Positions 8,053-16,590 of a stretch of DNA of 64,000 nt are shown piece after piece. The DNA is from Micromonospora violae (lineage in GTDB: Bacteria > Actinomycetota > Actinomycetes > Mycobacteriales > Micromonosporaceae). Position numbers and translations under genes: made by a program. Each line of letters opens with the position of its first letter. Position 1 is the stretch's first letter. The stretch spans positions 3,906,001 through 3,970,000 of the forward strand of contig NZ_SHKK01000001.1 in the NCBI RefSeq assembly GCF_004217135.1, read 5' to 3'. The notes beneath the pieces were generated by a model. That model ran no database searches. It saw nothing but the letters and a program-made list of their open reading frames with translations, and had not been told where the DNA came from.

Positions 8053-9705
8053 GTGATGACCGCCGGGGTACGCCAGCAGCCGCGCGACGCGGATCAACCG
8101 CGTCCGCGGCCCGGTGTGCACCTCGGCCTGGTCGGTTGGCTCACCGGGCTGACCGTGCTCGCCGGGGTGGGTTACCGGCTCTGGCTGTTGCTGCACGCCG
8201 CGCCGCCGACGAACAGCGACGAGGCCACCATGGGGCTGGCCGCGCTGCACATCGCCCAGGGGCAGGACTTCCCGGTCTGGTTCTACGGCCAGCAGTACAT
8301 GGGCACGCTGGAGGCGTACCTGGCCGCGCCGGTGTTCGCCCTGGCGGGTGGGCCGTCGCTGCTCGGTCTGCGGGTGCCCACACTGGCCCTGTACGCGCTG
8401 TTCCTGCTGCTGACCTGGCGGTTGACGCTGCGGCTGACCGGGGACCGGTGGTTCGGGCTGCTGGTCGTCGCGCTCCTGGCCCTCGGTTCCGACCGGGTCG
8501 TCAAGAACCAGTTGATCGCCGGCGGCGGCTACCCCGAGATGAACGCGGCCGCGGCGGCGCTGGCCGTACTCGCCGTGGATCTGGCCACCGGCCGACCGGG
8601 CTGGCGGTTGGCGCGTTGGACGACGTGGGGGTTGCTGGCCGGGCTGATGGTCTGGGTCGACCCGCTCGTCCTGCCGTACGTCGTGGCGACCGGGGCGGTC
8701 CTCGTCGGGTTCTGCCGCCGGGAGCTGTGGGGTGCCGCCGGAGCCCTGCTCAGCGCAGCCGCCGTGCTGGGGGCCGCCCCGCTGCTGCTGCACAGTCTGC
8801 TGACCGGGCGGAACCCGCTGCACGCCGTGCTCGCGGCCAGCGGCGCGAACGCCAGCGCCGGCTGGCCGGACCGGCTGCACGGCGGCCTGGTGCTCGGCCC
8901 CGGGCTGGGCCTGGGCTTCTGCGCTCCCGGCCGGTGCGCCACCTGGCAGCTGTGGTGGGCGTTCGCCCTGCCGCTGCTGCTGGCCATCGTCGTCGTCACC
9001 GCGTGGCGGACGGTGCGCACCTCCGACCCTGACCAGACCGTTGTGGGACCCGGCGCGGTGTCGCCTCGGGTGGCGGCGGCCGTCCGGCTGGCGCTGGCGC
9101 TGGCCGCGGTGGCCACTCTCGGCGCGTACACCGTGAGCAGTTCCGCCGGGCTCACCCCGGTGGAGAGTTCCCGCTACCTGTCCTGCCTGCTCCTCTCCCT
9201 GCCGGCGCTGCTCTGGCCGGTGTGGGCGGTGGCCCGGCACGGGCTGGGTCCGGCGGTGACCAACCGGCGCGGGGTCTCCTCGACGCTGGTCCGGTCGGTC
9301 GCGGTGCTGGTGCTCGCCGCCACGCTGGGCACCGCCGCCCACGCCACCTGGCAGGCGGCGCAGACCGCCCCGGCGACCCGGGCCGCCGAGGCCCGGCACA
9401 CCGAGTTGGTAAGCACCCTGCGGCATCTCGGCGTACGGCAGGTACGCGCCGGCTACTGGACCTGCAACCGGCTCACCTTCGCCAGCGCGGAGCAGGTGGT
9501 CTGCGCGGTCGTTGACGACACCCTGCGCCCCGGGTTCGACCGCTACCCCGCGTACCGCCGGGAGGTGGACCGTGCGGCGGCACCGGCCTGGGTCGCGCCG
9601 GCCGGTTCGCCGCTGGCGCAGGTGCTCGACGACCGGCAGCGGGCCGTGCCGGGCAGCCTCGACCTGGTCACCATCGAGGGCTGGCGCATCTACCTGCCGC
9701 GTTGA
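8053..9705 (+). CDS. Multi-pass GT-C/ArnT-like membrane protein
   Basis: This 550-residue integral membrane protein has about 10 to 12 hydrophobic helices. The loop after the first helix reads NSDEATMGLAALHIAQG, followed by FYGQQYMGTLEAYLAAP; an acidic DE pair at this place and a following aromatic segment are typical of GT-C glycosyltransferases (ArnT/PMT-like). These enzymes add sugars from lipid-linked donors outside the membrane. The acceptor and sugar are unknown. The last 150 residues form a soluble outer domain with two cysteines that could pair (WTCNRLTF, EQVVCAVV). The start is GTG 8053, with ATG 8056 as alternative. Confidence 0.75.
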   Translation: MMTAGVRQQPRDADQPRPRPGVHLGLVGWLTGLTVLAGVGYRLWLLLHAAPPTNSDEATMGLAALHIAQGQDFPVWFYGQQYMGTLEAYLAAPVFALAGGPSLLGLRVPTLALYALFLLLTWRLTLRLTGDRWFGLLVVALLALGSDRVVKNQLIAGGGYPEMNAAAAALAVLAVDLATGRPGWRLARWTTWGLLAGLMVWVDPLVLPYVVATGAVLVGFCRRELWGAAGALLSAAAVLGAAPLLLHSLLTGRNPLHAVLAASGANASAGWPDRLHGGLVLGPGLGLGFCAPGRCATWQLWWAFALPLLLAIVVVTAWRTVRTSDPDQTVVGPGAVSPRVAAAVRLALALAAVATLGAYTVSSSAGLTPVESSRYLSCLLLSLPALLWPVWAVARHGLGPAVTNRRGVSSTLVRSVAVLVLAATLGTAAHATWQAAQTAPATRAAEARHTELVSTLRHLGVRQVRAGYWTCNRLTFASAEQVVCAVVDDTLRPGFDRYPAYRREVDRAAAPAWVAPAGSPLAQVLDDRQRAVPGSLDLVTIEGWRIYLPR

Positions 9706-9771
9706 CCTCACCGGGCTCGACAAGCGTCAGCGCGGCACGGCTCAGCGCGGCACGGCACGGCACGGCACGGC

Positions 9772-12675
9772 TCAGTGTGGCGCGGTGGCCTCGGTGAGCA
9801 GGCCGAGGCGGTGGGCCAGGGCGGCGGCCTCCACCCGGTTGGTCACGCCCAGCTTCGCGATGATCCGGGAGACGTGCACGCTTGCCGTCTTCGGAGAGAT
9901 GAACAACCGCTCGGCGATCCGGCTGTTGCTGTGCCCCTCGGCGACCAGCCGCAGCACCTCCCGCTCCCGGGCGGTCAGCAGGTCCGTGCCGCCCCCGCCC
10001 GTACCGCGCAGGCCGACCCGCCGCGCCAGGGTGGCAGCCGCCTCGACCAGCGGCGTCGCGCCCAGCCGCCGGCCGATCTCGGTGGCCTCGGTGAGCGCCG
10101 CCGCCGTCTCCTCGCGTTCTCCGGCGGCGGCGGTCGTCTCGGCCAACGCCAGCAGCGCCCGGCCCAGCGGGTAGGGCTGCCCGTCGGTTCGCCACGCCTC
10201 GACCGCCTTGCGCCACGCCGGCAGCGCCTGGTCGCCGACCGCGAGCAGCGCGGTGACCTGGGCGGCGTGTGCCCGGGCCGCCGGGTGCCGCGCCGGCAGG
10301 TCGGTGGCGAGCGCCGCGACGGCGGCCGCCAACTCCCGGTCACCGACCCGGGTCGCGGTACGCGCGGCGGCGCTGAGCACCGGCCAACCCTCCCGGGGCA
10401 GCTGCGGCAGGCTCTCGTCGGCCACCGCGACGCGGGCCGCCCGTACCGCCTCGATTTTGTCGTCCGCGGCCAGCGCCGCCTCGATCGCCAGCTCGTGCAG
10501 GGGCAGGCGGTGGTTCGGCCACAGGTACGGCCGGTTGAGGAAGGTGAGCGCCCGGTCGACCAGCTCGCCGGCGCCCGGATGGGCGCGGGCCAGCCGCAGC
10601 CCGGCGCCCAGCTGGAGCCAGTGCAGCCCGGTGACACCGGACAGGTCGATCCGGGCGGCCTCCGCGCAGACCGCCTCGGCCTCGTCCCACCGGCCCAGCG
10701 CGATGAGCGCCTCGGCCCGGTTGGAGAGCAGGTACGCCCCGGTGGAGCGGCTGATCCCCACCCGTCGCGCCTCGGCCGCGCCGGCCTCGGCGGACTGCGC
10801 GGACTCGGCGTAGCGGCCCAACTCGCAGAGCATGTCCGACTCGAACACCAGGGCGAGCACCAAGGTCTGCGCGTCCCCCGCCGCACGGGCCGCGGCGGCC
10901 GCCTGGCCCAGCTCGACCAGCCCTCCGGTCAGGTCCCGCTCGCCGTGGCAGAGCAGCGCGATCCGCGTCGAGAGCAGGGCCACCTTCTCGCCGAGCGCCT
11001 CGGCGTCGGTAGCGGCCTCGGCTGCCACCCGGGCCGCCTTCTGCGGGTCGATCTTGACCAGGTGGGTGGCGATGTCGGCGAGCAGCCGGACCCGCTCCAC
11101 ACCGGACGGGCCACCGGCCGCCAACCGGTACGCCTCATCCAACTCCCGGCTGCCGTCGCTCTTGCCGAGCAGGGCCATCAGTCGACCCCGCTGGTCCAGC
11201 AGGCGGGCGGCGCGCAGCGGCGCGGCGTCGGCGTCCACCTCGGCCAGCCCGGCCCGGGTCAGGGTGATGGCCCGGCTGAAGTCCCCGGCGGTGATCGCGG
11301 CGTCCAGGGTCTGTTCCAGCAACTCCAGGTGGTCCATGCCGAGCAGGTCGGCGGCGTCCGGCACCAGCTCCCACAACTCCAACGCCCGCTCCAACAGTCG
11401 GCGCTGCTCGGCGTACGCGTACCGGTCGGCGGCGGCGCAGGCTGCGGCCCGTGCGGCGACGAGGGCGCGCGGGTGGTCGTGTGCGGCGTACCAGTGGTGG
11501 GCGATCTCGGCGGGGGCCCGGCCGGCGGGTACGAGGTGCGATTGGGCCTCGATGGCGGCGGCGAAGCGGGCGTGCAGCCGGGCGTGCTCACCGGGCAGCA
11601 ACTCGTCGTGCACCGCCTCGCGGACCAGCGCGTGCCGGAACTCGTAGTCACCGTCCCGATCGGCCACCACCAACTGGGCGGCGACGGCGGCGCGCAACGC
11701 GTCCTCCAGCTCGGCCTCGGGCAGCCCGGCGACCTCGGCGAGCAGGTCGTGGGCGAATCGGGTGCCGCCGGCGGCCGCGATCCGCAGCACCCGCTGGGTC
11801 GGCTCGGGGAGTCGGTCCACCCGGGCCAGCAGCAGGTCCCGCAGCGTCTCGGGGAGCGCCGCGCAGCCGATCGGGTCACCTGCGACGGCCAACTCCTCGA
11901 TGAAGAAGGGGTTGCCCTGGGTGCGGTCGTAGACGTCGTCGACGGCGCGGGCGAGCGGCTCGGCGCCGAGCAGGTCGGCGAGGATCGCACCGGTGTCGTC
12001 GCGGTCCAGGCGGCCCAGCTCGACCCGCTGCACACCCCGGGCCCGATCCAGCTCGGCGAGGAACGGGCGCAGCGGGTGCCCGCGCTGCAACTCGTCCGTG
12101 CGGTAGCTGCACACCAGCAGGAGCCGGCCCGGCCGCGCCGCCCGGACGAGGAACCCGATGAGGTCGCGGGTGGAGCGGTCGGCCCAGTGCAGGTCCTCGA
12201 TGATCAGGACCAGCGGGCGGGCGTCGGCCAGCCGCTGGAACAACTCGGCGACCAGGTCGAACAGGTAGCCGCGCGGGGCGTCGCTGAGCGCGACGGCACC
12301 CGGTGCGGCCAGCGTCGCGGACGTGCGGCCCAGCTCCGGCAGGAGCGGAGCGAACTCCGCCTCGTACCCGGCGAAGACCTCCGGGCCGTCGGCGCGGAGC
12401 ACCGCGCGCAACGCGGCGGCGAACGGGGCGAACGGCAGACCCGCCTCGCCCAGCTCCAGGCACTGGCCGACGAGCACCCGCGCCGCGCCGTCGGTGGCCC
12501 AGCCGGCGAACTCCTCCAGCAGGCGGGTCTTACCCACGCCGGCCTCGCCGCCGACGAGCACCGTGGCCGGTTCCCCGGCACGCGCTCGGCCCAGCGCGTC
12601 GCGCAGTGCTGCGGTCTCGCGGTGCCGCCCGACGAGGACGGAGCTGGCGGCGCGTACGGTCACGTGGTCGAGCAT
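9772..12675 (-). CDS. LAL-type LuxR transcriptional regulator with AAA ATPase
   Basis: A 967-residue large ATP-binding LuxR regulator (MalT-like). Residues 10-40 hold the Walker A motif GGEAGVGKTRLLEEF, and a Walker B-type LVLIIEDLHWAD follows near residue 140. The centre is a long helical TPR-like sensor region. The last 65 residues form a LuxR-type DNA-binding domain (LTAREREVLRLVAEGHSNSRIAERLF). Members switch on catabolic or secondary-metabolite genes after binding an inducer and ATP; no target is evident here. The frame stays open upstream through a 27-bp tandem repeat, but ATG 12675 is preferred because the conserved domain begins a few residues later and the upstream part overlaps another gene. 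Confidence 0.92.
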   Translation of the reverse strand: MLDHVTVRAASSVLVGRHRETAALRDALGRARAGEPATVLVGGEAGVGKTRLLEEFAGWATDGAARVLVGQCLELGEAGLPFAPFAAALRAVLRADGPEVFAGYEAEFAPLLPELGRTSATLAAPGAVALSDAPRGYLFDLVAELFQRLADARPLVLIIEDLHWADRSTRDLIGFLVRAARPGRLLLVCSYRTDELQRGHPLRPFLAELDRARGVQRVELGRLDRDDTGAILADLLGAEPLARAVDDVYDRTQGNPFFIEELAVAGDPIGCAALPETLRDLLLARVDRLPEPTQRVLRIAAAGGTRFAHDLLAEVAGLPEAELEDALRAAVAAQLVVADRDGDYEFRHALVREAVHDELLPGEHARLHARFAAAIEAQSHLVPAGRAPAEIAHHWYAAHDHPRALVAARAAACAAADRYAYAEQRRLLERALELWELVPDAADLLGMDHLELLEQTLDAAITAGDFSRAITLTRAGLAEVDADAAPLRAARLLDQRGRLMALLGKSDGSRELDEAYRLAAGGPSGVERVRLLADIATHLVKIDPQKAARVAAEAATDAEALGEKVALLSTRIALLCHGERDLTGGLVELGQAAAAARAAGDAQTLVLALVFESDMLCELGRYAESAQSAEAGAAEARRVGISRSTGAYLLSNRAEALIALGRWDEAEAVCAEAARIDLSGVTGLHWLQLGAGLRLARAHPGAGELVDRALTFLNRPYLWPNHRLPLHELAIEAALAADDKIEAVRAARVAVADESLPQLPREGWPVLSAAARTATRVGDRELAAAVAALATDLPARHPAARAHAAQVTALLAVGDQALPAWRKAVEAWRTDGQPYPLGRALLALAETTAAAGEREETAAALTEATEIGRRLGATPLVEAAATLARRVGLRGTGGGGTDLLTAREREVLRLVAEGHSNSRIAERLFISPKTASVHVSRIIAKLGVTNRVEAAALAHRLGLLTEATAPH

Positions 12676-12763
12676 GCCACGGTGGCGCGCCGTGCCGACC
12701 CCGCCGGTCGGCCGGTGGCCGGGTGGCGGGGCCGGATCGGATCGCACGGCCGGTACGGCGGGC

Positions 12764-12925
12764 GTCGTGGCCGTGCCGGCCGTTCTGGGCGTCGTGGCCG
12801 TGCCGGCCGCGCTGGGCGTCGTGGCCGTGCCGGCCGCGCTGGGCGTCGTGGCCGTGCCGGCCGCGCTGGGCGTCGTGGCCGTGCCGGCCGCGCTGGGCGT
12901 CGTGGCCGTGCCGGCCGCGCTGGGC
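12764..12925. repeat. 27-bp tandem repeat, six copies
   Basis: Six head-to-tail copies of a 27-bp unit (GTCGTGGCC + GTGCCGGCC + GCGCTGGGC) run from 12764 to 12925; only the first copy differs (GTTCTGGGC). The unit length is a multiple of three, so every frame stays open. It lies between the regulator start and the end of the small gene at 12930. Copy number is likely variable. Confidence 0.95.
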
Positions 12926-12929
12926 GCGC

Positions 12930-13100
12930 TCACCGGCGGGCGTCGCCGGTGCGACCGGGCTGCCGGCGCCGGCCCAACCAACCGCGGCCGGCCGGACGCG
13001 ACACTGACCGGGCGAGCCGGTCCGCAGCCGCCTCGGCGCGCAGCTCGGCGGCGTGGGTGCGGTGCAGGGTGAGCAGGAAATCTACGTCGTTGCCGAACAT
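12930..13100 (-). CDS. Small conserved-looking hypothetical protein
   Basis: A 56-residue protein begins at ATG 13100 with a clear AAGGAG ribosome site (AAGGAGCCCGAC). The first 30 residues (MFGNDVDFLLTLHRTHAAEL) form an amphipathic helix rich in Ala, Leu and His, and the rest is a basic, Arg/Gly-rich tail. Streptomycetes also have a short gene in about this place between lipA and the DUF4191 gene, which supports it as real. Function unknown. It is transcribed towards the LuxR-type regulator, with the 27-bp repeats in the gap. Confidence 0.6.
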   Translation of the reverse strand: MFGNDVDFLLTLHRTHAAELRAEAAADRLARSVSRPAGRGWLGRRRQPGRTGDARR

Positions 13101-13295
13101 GTCGGGCTCCTTCGTGGCGTCATCGTCTTCTGCTGCTGACTCTGCGCGCGAAGGCCCCACCCGGGCATGGGCATGCCGCCTCATCTTCCCGGCTCACCGC
13201 CTCCTTACCTGGCCGGTCCGGACGCGTACGGCGACGTAAGGTACTCAGCTGCCCCGGCACCCCGGACGCGGATCAACCGGGCCGGCGGCGACCAC

Positions 13296-13301
13296 TAGAC
13301 T
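13296..13301 (+). promoter_or_regulatory. -10 box of DUF4191 gene (leaderless)
   Basis: TAGACT ends 7 nt before ATG 13309. Confidence 0.5.
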
Positions 13302-13308
13302 CTGCGGC

Positions 13309-13995
13309 ATGGCAAAGCCCCAGGAGAAGGTCTCGTTCGGCCAGCGGCTGAAGCAGATCGGGATGGTGTTCCAGTTCACCGCCAAGCAGGACCGGTGGTT
13401 CGCGCCGCTGGTCGCCGCGGCGGTGCTGATCCCACTCGCGCTCACCGTGGTCGCGGTGATCTTCTGGGGCTGGATCTGGCTGCCGCTGGGCATCCTGTTC
13501 ATCCTGCTCGCGGTGCTGATCGTGCTCAACCTGCGGTCCAACAAGGCGATGATGAACGCCGCCGAGGGGCAACCCGGCGCGGCGGCACAGATCATGGAGA
13601 ACATGCGCGGTGACTGGCGGGTGACCCCGGCGGTCAGCTCGACCACCCAGATGGACATGGTTCACCTGGTGATCGGCCGCCCGGGCGTGATCCTGCTGGC
13701 CGAGGGCAACCCGCAGCGGGTGCGCGGCCTGCTCGGCCAGGAGAAGCGGCGGCTGTCCAAGGTGATCGGCTCCGCTCCCCTGCACGACTACGTGATCGGG
13801 CAGGAGGAGGGCGAGCTGCCGATCCGCAAGCTGCGCACGACGCTGCTGCGCCTGCCCCGCGCCCTCTCCGGCAAGGACGTCAACTCGCTGGACAAGCGAC
13901 TCAAGGCGCTCACCGCCCGGCCGCAGATGCCCAAGGGCGCGATCCCGAAGAACATGCGGCCGCCAGGCGCCTTCCGCCAGTCGCGGGGCCGCTGA
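13309..13995 (+). CDS. DUF4191-family membrane protein
   Basis: The 228-residue product matches the actinobacterial DUF4191 family in layout: a short cytoplasmic start (EKVSFGQRLKQIGMVFQFT), two adjacent transmembrane helices (about residues 33-75), and a basic cytoplasmic domain with VIGRPGVILLAEG and a C-terminus ending in RQSRGR. The family is conserved next to lipA and glnA in actinomycetes, and its function is unknown. The start is supported by the -10 box at 13296. A near-perfect hairpin follows the stop. Confidence 0.9.
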   Translation: MAKPQEKVSFGQRLKQIGMVFQFTAKQDRWFAPLVAAAVLIPLALTVVAVIFWGWIWLPLGILFILLAVLIVLNLRSNKAMMNAAEGQPGAAAQIMENMRGDWRVTPAVSSTTQMDMVHLVIGRPGVILLAEGNPQRVRGLLGQEKRRLSKVIGSAPLHDYVIGQEEGELPIRKLRTTLLRLPRALSGKDVNSLDKRLKALTARPQMPKGAIPKNMRPPGAFRQSRGR

Positions 13996-14002
13996 CCCCT
14001 CA

Positions 14003-14054
14003 GGTGTACGCGAAAGAGCCGGGCCCGCACGGGTCCGGCTCTTTCGCGTACACC
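14003..14054. terminator. Strong 20-bp hairpin after DUF4191 gene
   Basis: Arms at 14003-14022 and 14035-14054 are perfect 20-nt complements, and the 12-nt loop can itself pair (CCCG/CGGG), giving an almost continuous palindrome. It is best read as a terminator. Confidence 0.85.
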
Positions 14055-14422
14055 CGTACAGGTCCAACTCCTTCACGTACACGTTCAGGGGCCCACCCCG
14101 GCGCGCCTGCCGCCCGTTCCCGCAGGCCGCCCGACCCTCGCGCCTCGGCCCAGCCCGCCCGGCCCCGCCTCGCCCGCCCGGCCCAGCCCGCCCGGCCCAC
14201 CCCGCCCGGCCCACCTCGTCGATCATGGAGTTGTGGTGGGTGACAAAGCCCCCGTTAGGCACCAAACCAGGCACCACAACTCCATGATCGACCCGACTCG
14301 GCCGCGATCTTGCATTCCACGCTTTCGGCACCCCGAAAGTGCACGAGCGGCGCGGGTGCCGCTACAGCCTGGATCGAGCGCGATCCCGGAGCCGGGGCCC
14401 GGCGGCCTTGACGGGGGTTGGC
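14055..14422. other. Intergenic region between DUF4191 and RDD genes
   Basis: No credible gene is seen in these 368 bases. The first half is low-complexity C/G-rich sequence with GCCCGCCCGGCCC-like units (14150-14215); the second holds the palindromic element at 14218-14292. Confidence 0.7.
14218..14292. repeat. Intergenic palindromic element (GATCATGGAG type)
   Basis: Perfect 21-nt arms (14218-14238 and 14272-14292), beginning GTCGATCATGGAGTTG, flank a 33-nt centre. Similar elements with a TGATCA-type outer end occur at 32200, 41756 and 44906. Confidence 0.85.
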
Positions 14423-14830
14423 TCAGCCGCGGGGTGCGTCGACGATGACCGAGTCGGCGAGCCGGTCGTGCAGGCCGCGCCGGTGCTCGTCCATGATCAG
14501 TGCGGGAACGACGAGGGCCAGCAGCAGGCCACGGATCAGGCCCCGGAGCACGCCGATCCGGCCACCGTCGTGCCAGTTCACACAGCGGATCTTGGTGATG
14601 TACATGCCCGGCGTCTGGGCGAACAGGCCGAGGAAGATGCCGTACTCCAGGACCAGCACCAGCACCGGCGCCCAGCCGTCGCGGACCGGGTCGGCGAAGA
14701 AGTTGGACACCAGCAGGCACAGCACCCAGTCGATGATCAGCGCGCCGAACCGTTTACCGAGGCTCGGAGCGGCGAAGGTGGGGTCGGTGGCCGGCGCTGC
14801 CGGGAGGTGCGGATTGGTCACAGCGGTCAA
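14423..14830 (-). CDS. RDD-family membrane protein
   Basis: A 135-residue protein with the RDD domain: Arg in LGKRFGALIIDWVL, then helices around residues 28-46, 55-72 and 100-116, and the closing Asp of GLHDRLADSVIV. RDD proteins are small polytopic membrane proteins, some linked to transport or ion homeostasis; their role next to glnA is unknown, though the neighbourhood is common in actinomycetes. The start is TTG 14830 or GTG 14821; neither has a clear ribosome site. It is divergent from glnA and shares its upstream region. Confidence 0.85.
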   Translation of the reverse strand: MTAVTNPHLPAAPATDPTFAAPSLGKRFGALIIDWVLCLLVSNFFADPVRDGWAPVLVLVLEYGIFLGLFAQTPGMYITKIRCVNWHDGGRIGVLRGLIRGLLLALVVPALIMDEHRRGLHDRLADSVIVDAPRG

Positions 14831-14988
14831 GGGTATCCGCGCCGGGAGGAGGTCCTGCCGCGTGCCGCCTGCACGGTGTGCCGATTCAGGCCAAAGGCAT
14901 CAGATGTCATTACACTGGCACAGTCGGTACGACGTTCCTGGCGGGTCGGAGGCGCGGACAGGGGCGTCGCTGGCTCACCACGAGGGAC

Positions 14989-15015
14989 GTAACACGGCAG
15001 AAACAACGGAGACAC
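14989..15015 (+). promoter_or_regulatory. GlnR-type box upstream of glnA
   Basis: GTAAC (14989-14993), six bases, GAAAC (15000-15004), six bases, then GACAC (15011-15015) match the actinomycete GlnR layout gTnAC-n6-GaAAC. GlnR activates glnA under nitrogen limitation in streptomycetes and other actinomycetes, so this is probably its site, about 70-95 bp before the glnA start. Confidence 0.65.
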
Positions 15016-15084
15016 GGCCGGGCAACCCCCCGGCCCTAGCGTCGCCAGAAGCCTAGCCACCCCGTGGACGTGCCAGGAGGATGT

Positions 15085-16509
15085 GTGTTCGCCAATCCCG
15101 AGGAACTGCTGCGATACCTCAAGAACGAGGACGTGAAGTTCGTCGACGTTCGTTTCTGTGACCTGCCCGGCGTGATGCAGCACTTCAACCTGCCGGTCGA
15201 GTCCGTCAACGACGACCTCTTCACCGACGGCCTCGCGTTCGACGGCTCGTCGATCCGCGGTTTCCAGGCGATCCACGAGTCGGACATGCTCCTGCTCCCG
15301 GACGTCGCCACCGCGTTCATCGACCCCTTCCGCGCGCAGAAGACTCTCGCGCTCAACTTCTTCATCCACGATCCGTTCACCCGCGAGGCCTACACCCGCG
15401 ACCCGCGCAACGTCGCGAAGAAGGCCGAGGCGTACCTGGCGGCGAGCGGCATCGCCGACACCGCCTACTTCGGCGCCGAGGCGGAGTTCTACATCTTCGA
15501 CTCGATCCGCCACGAGACCTCGGCGCACCAGTCGTTCTACTACATCGACTCGGTCGAGGGCGCGTGGAACACCGGCCGCGAAGAGCCGGGCGGCAACCGC
15601 GGCTACAAGACCGCGTACAAGGGTGGCTACTTCCCGGTGCCGCCGGTCGACCACTACGCCGACCTGCGTGACTCGATCGTGCGTCGCCTCGTCGACACCG
15701 GTTTCACCGTGGAGCGTTCGCACCACGAGGTGGGCACCGCCGGCCAGTCCGAGATCAACTACAAGTTCTCGACGCTGCTGCACGCCGGTGACCAGCTCCA
15801 GCTCTTCAAGTACATCGTGAAGAACGAGGCCTGGGCCAACGGCAAGACCGCGACGTTCATGCCCAAGCCGCTCTTCGGCGACAACGGCTCCGGCATGCAC
15901 ACCCACCAGAGCCTCTGGCTCAACGGTGAGCCGCTGTTCTACGACGAGACCGGCTACGCGGGCCTGTCCGACACGGCCCGCTGGTACATCGGTGGTCTGC
16001 TGCACCACGCGCCGTCGCTGCTGGCCTTCACCAACCCGACGGTCAACTCGTACCGCCGCCTGGTGCCGGGCTTCGAGGCGCCGGTCAACCTGGTCTACTC
16101 GCAGCGCAACCGGTCCGCCTGCACCCGCATCCCGGTGACCGGCGCGAACCCGAAGGCCAAGCGCGTCGAGTTCCGCGTCCCGGACCCGTCGGCCAACGTC
16201 TACCTGGCCTTCTCGGCCATGATGATGGCCGGCCTGGACGGCATCAAGAGCAAGATCGAGCCGCCGACGCCGATCGACAAGGACCTCTACGACCTCCCGC
16301 CGGAGGAGTGGGGCGACGTCAAGCAGGTGCCGGGCTCGCTGCCGGCCGTGCTCGACTCGCTGGAGGCCGACCACGACTACCTGCTCGACGGTGGCGTCTT
16401 CACCCCGGACCTGATCTCCACCTGGATCGACTGGAAGCGCGCCAACGAGGTCGACCCGGTGCGCCTGCGCCCGACCCCGCACGAGTTCGCCATGTACTAC
16501 GACTGCTGA
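15085..16509 (+). CDS. glnA: Glutamine synthetase type I (GlnA)
   Basis: Makes glutamine from glutamate, ammonia and ATP as a cytoplasmic dodecamer. The 474-residue protein shows the beta-grasp start ([13 protein letters not shown]), the Asp50-loop equivalent [11 protein letters not shown], the ATP-site [16 protein letters not shown], and the NRSACTRIP arginine loop. The adenylylation-site Tyr (about residue 402) lies in [11 protein letters not shown], marking a GSI-beta enzyme controlled by GlnE, whose gene is at 36769. GTG 15085 is chosen because AGGAGG lies just upstream; an earlier in-frame GTG (15064) lacks one. Its last codons and stop form the left attachment site of the integrated element. 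Confidence 0.98.
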   Translation: MFANPEELLRYLKNEDVKFVDVRFCDLPGVMQHFNLPVESVNDDLFTDGLAFDGSSIRGFQAIHESDMLLLPDVATAFIDPFRAQKTLALNFFIHDPFTREAYTRDPRNVAKKAEAYLAASGIADTAYFGAEAEFYIFDSIRHETSAHQSFYYIDSVEGAWNTGREEPGGNRGYKTAYKGGYFPVPPVDHYADLRDSIVRRLVDTGFTVERSHHEVGTAGQSEINYKFSTLLHAGDQLQLFKYIVKNEAWANGKTATFMPKPLFGDNGSGMHTHQSLWLNGEPLFYDETGYAGLSDTARWYIGGLLHHAPSLLAFTNPTVNSYRRLVPGFEAPVNLVYSQRNRSACTRIPVTGANPKAKRVEFRVPDPSANVYLAFSAMMMAGLDGIKSKIEPPTPIDKDLYDLPPEEWGDVKQVPGSLPAVLDSLEADHDYLLDGGVFTPDLISTWIDWKRANEVDPVRLRPTPHEFAMYYDC

Positions 16510-16511
16510 GC
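16484..16511. repeat. attL core, 28-bp direct repeat in glnA 3' end
   Basis: These 28 bases, covering the last eight glnA codons, the stop and two more bases, recur exactly at 32074-32101. The integrase gene begins about 80 bp to the right, as expected for an att site. Confidence 0.93.
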
Positions 16512-16556
16512 CTGATCAAGGCTCTGACCTGCACCAACAGGATCACTACTGATCTT

Positions 16557-16574
16557 GGGTACAGGTTGGGTACA
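16557..16574. promoter_or_regulatory. Candidate integrase arm sites, left end
   Basis: GGGTACAG (16557-16564) and GGGTACA (16568-16574) are direct repeats 11 bp apart, just inside attL. A matching pair lies at 31949-31967 inside attR. Confidence 0.5.
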
Positions 16575-16590
16575 ACCTCACGGACGGCGG

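Noticed and set aside
12764..12925. 27-bp repeats as a CRISPR array
   Set aside because: Units are directly adjacent with no spacers and no cas genes are nearby.
9775..13239. Very long plus-strand frame of 1,154 codons opposite the LuxR regulator
   Set aside because: High-GC third-position bias keeps antisense frames open; the minus strand encodes clear ATPase and HTH motifs, the plus frame none.
16484..16511. tRNA gene as the integration site
   Set aside because: No tRNA-like fold or anticodon arm is seen; the core is the glnA 3' end.
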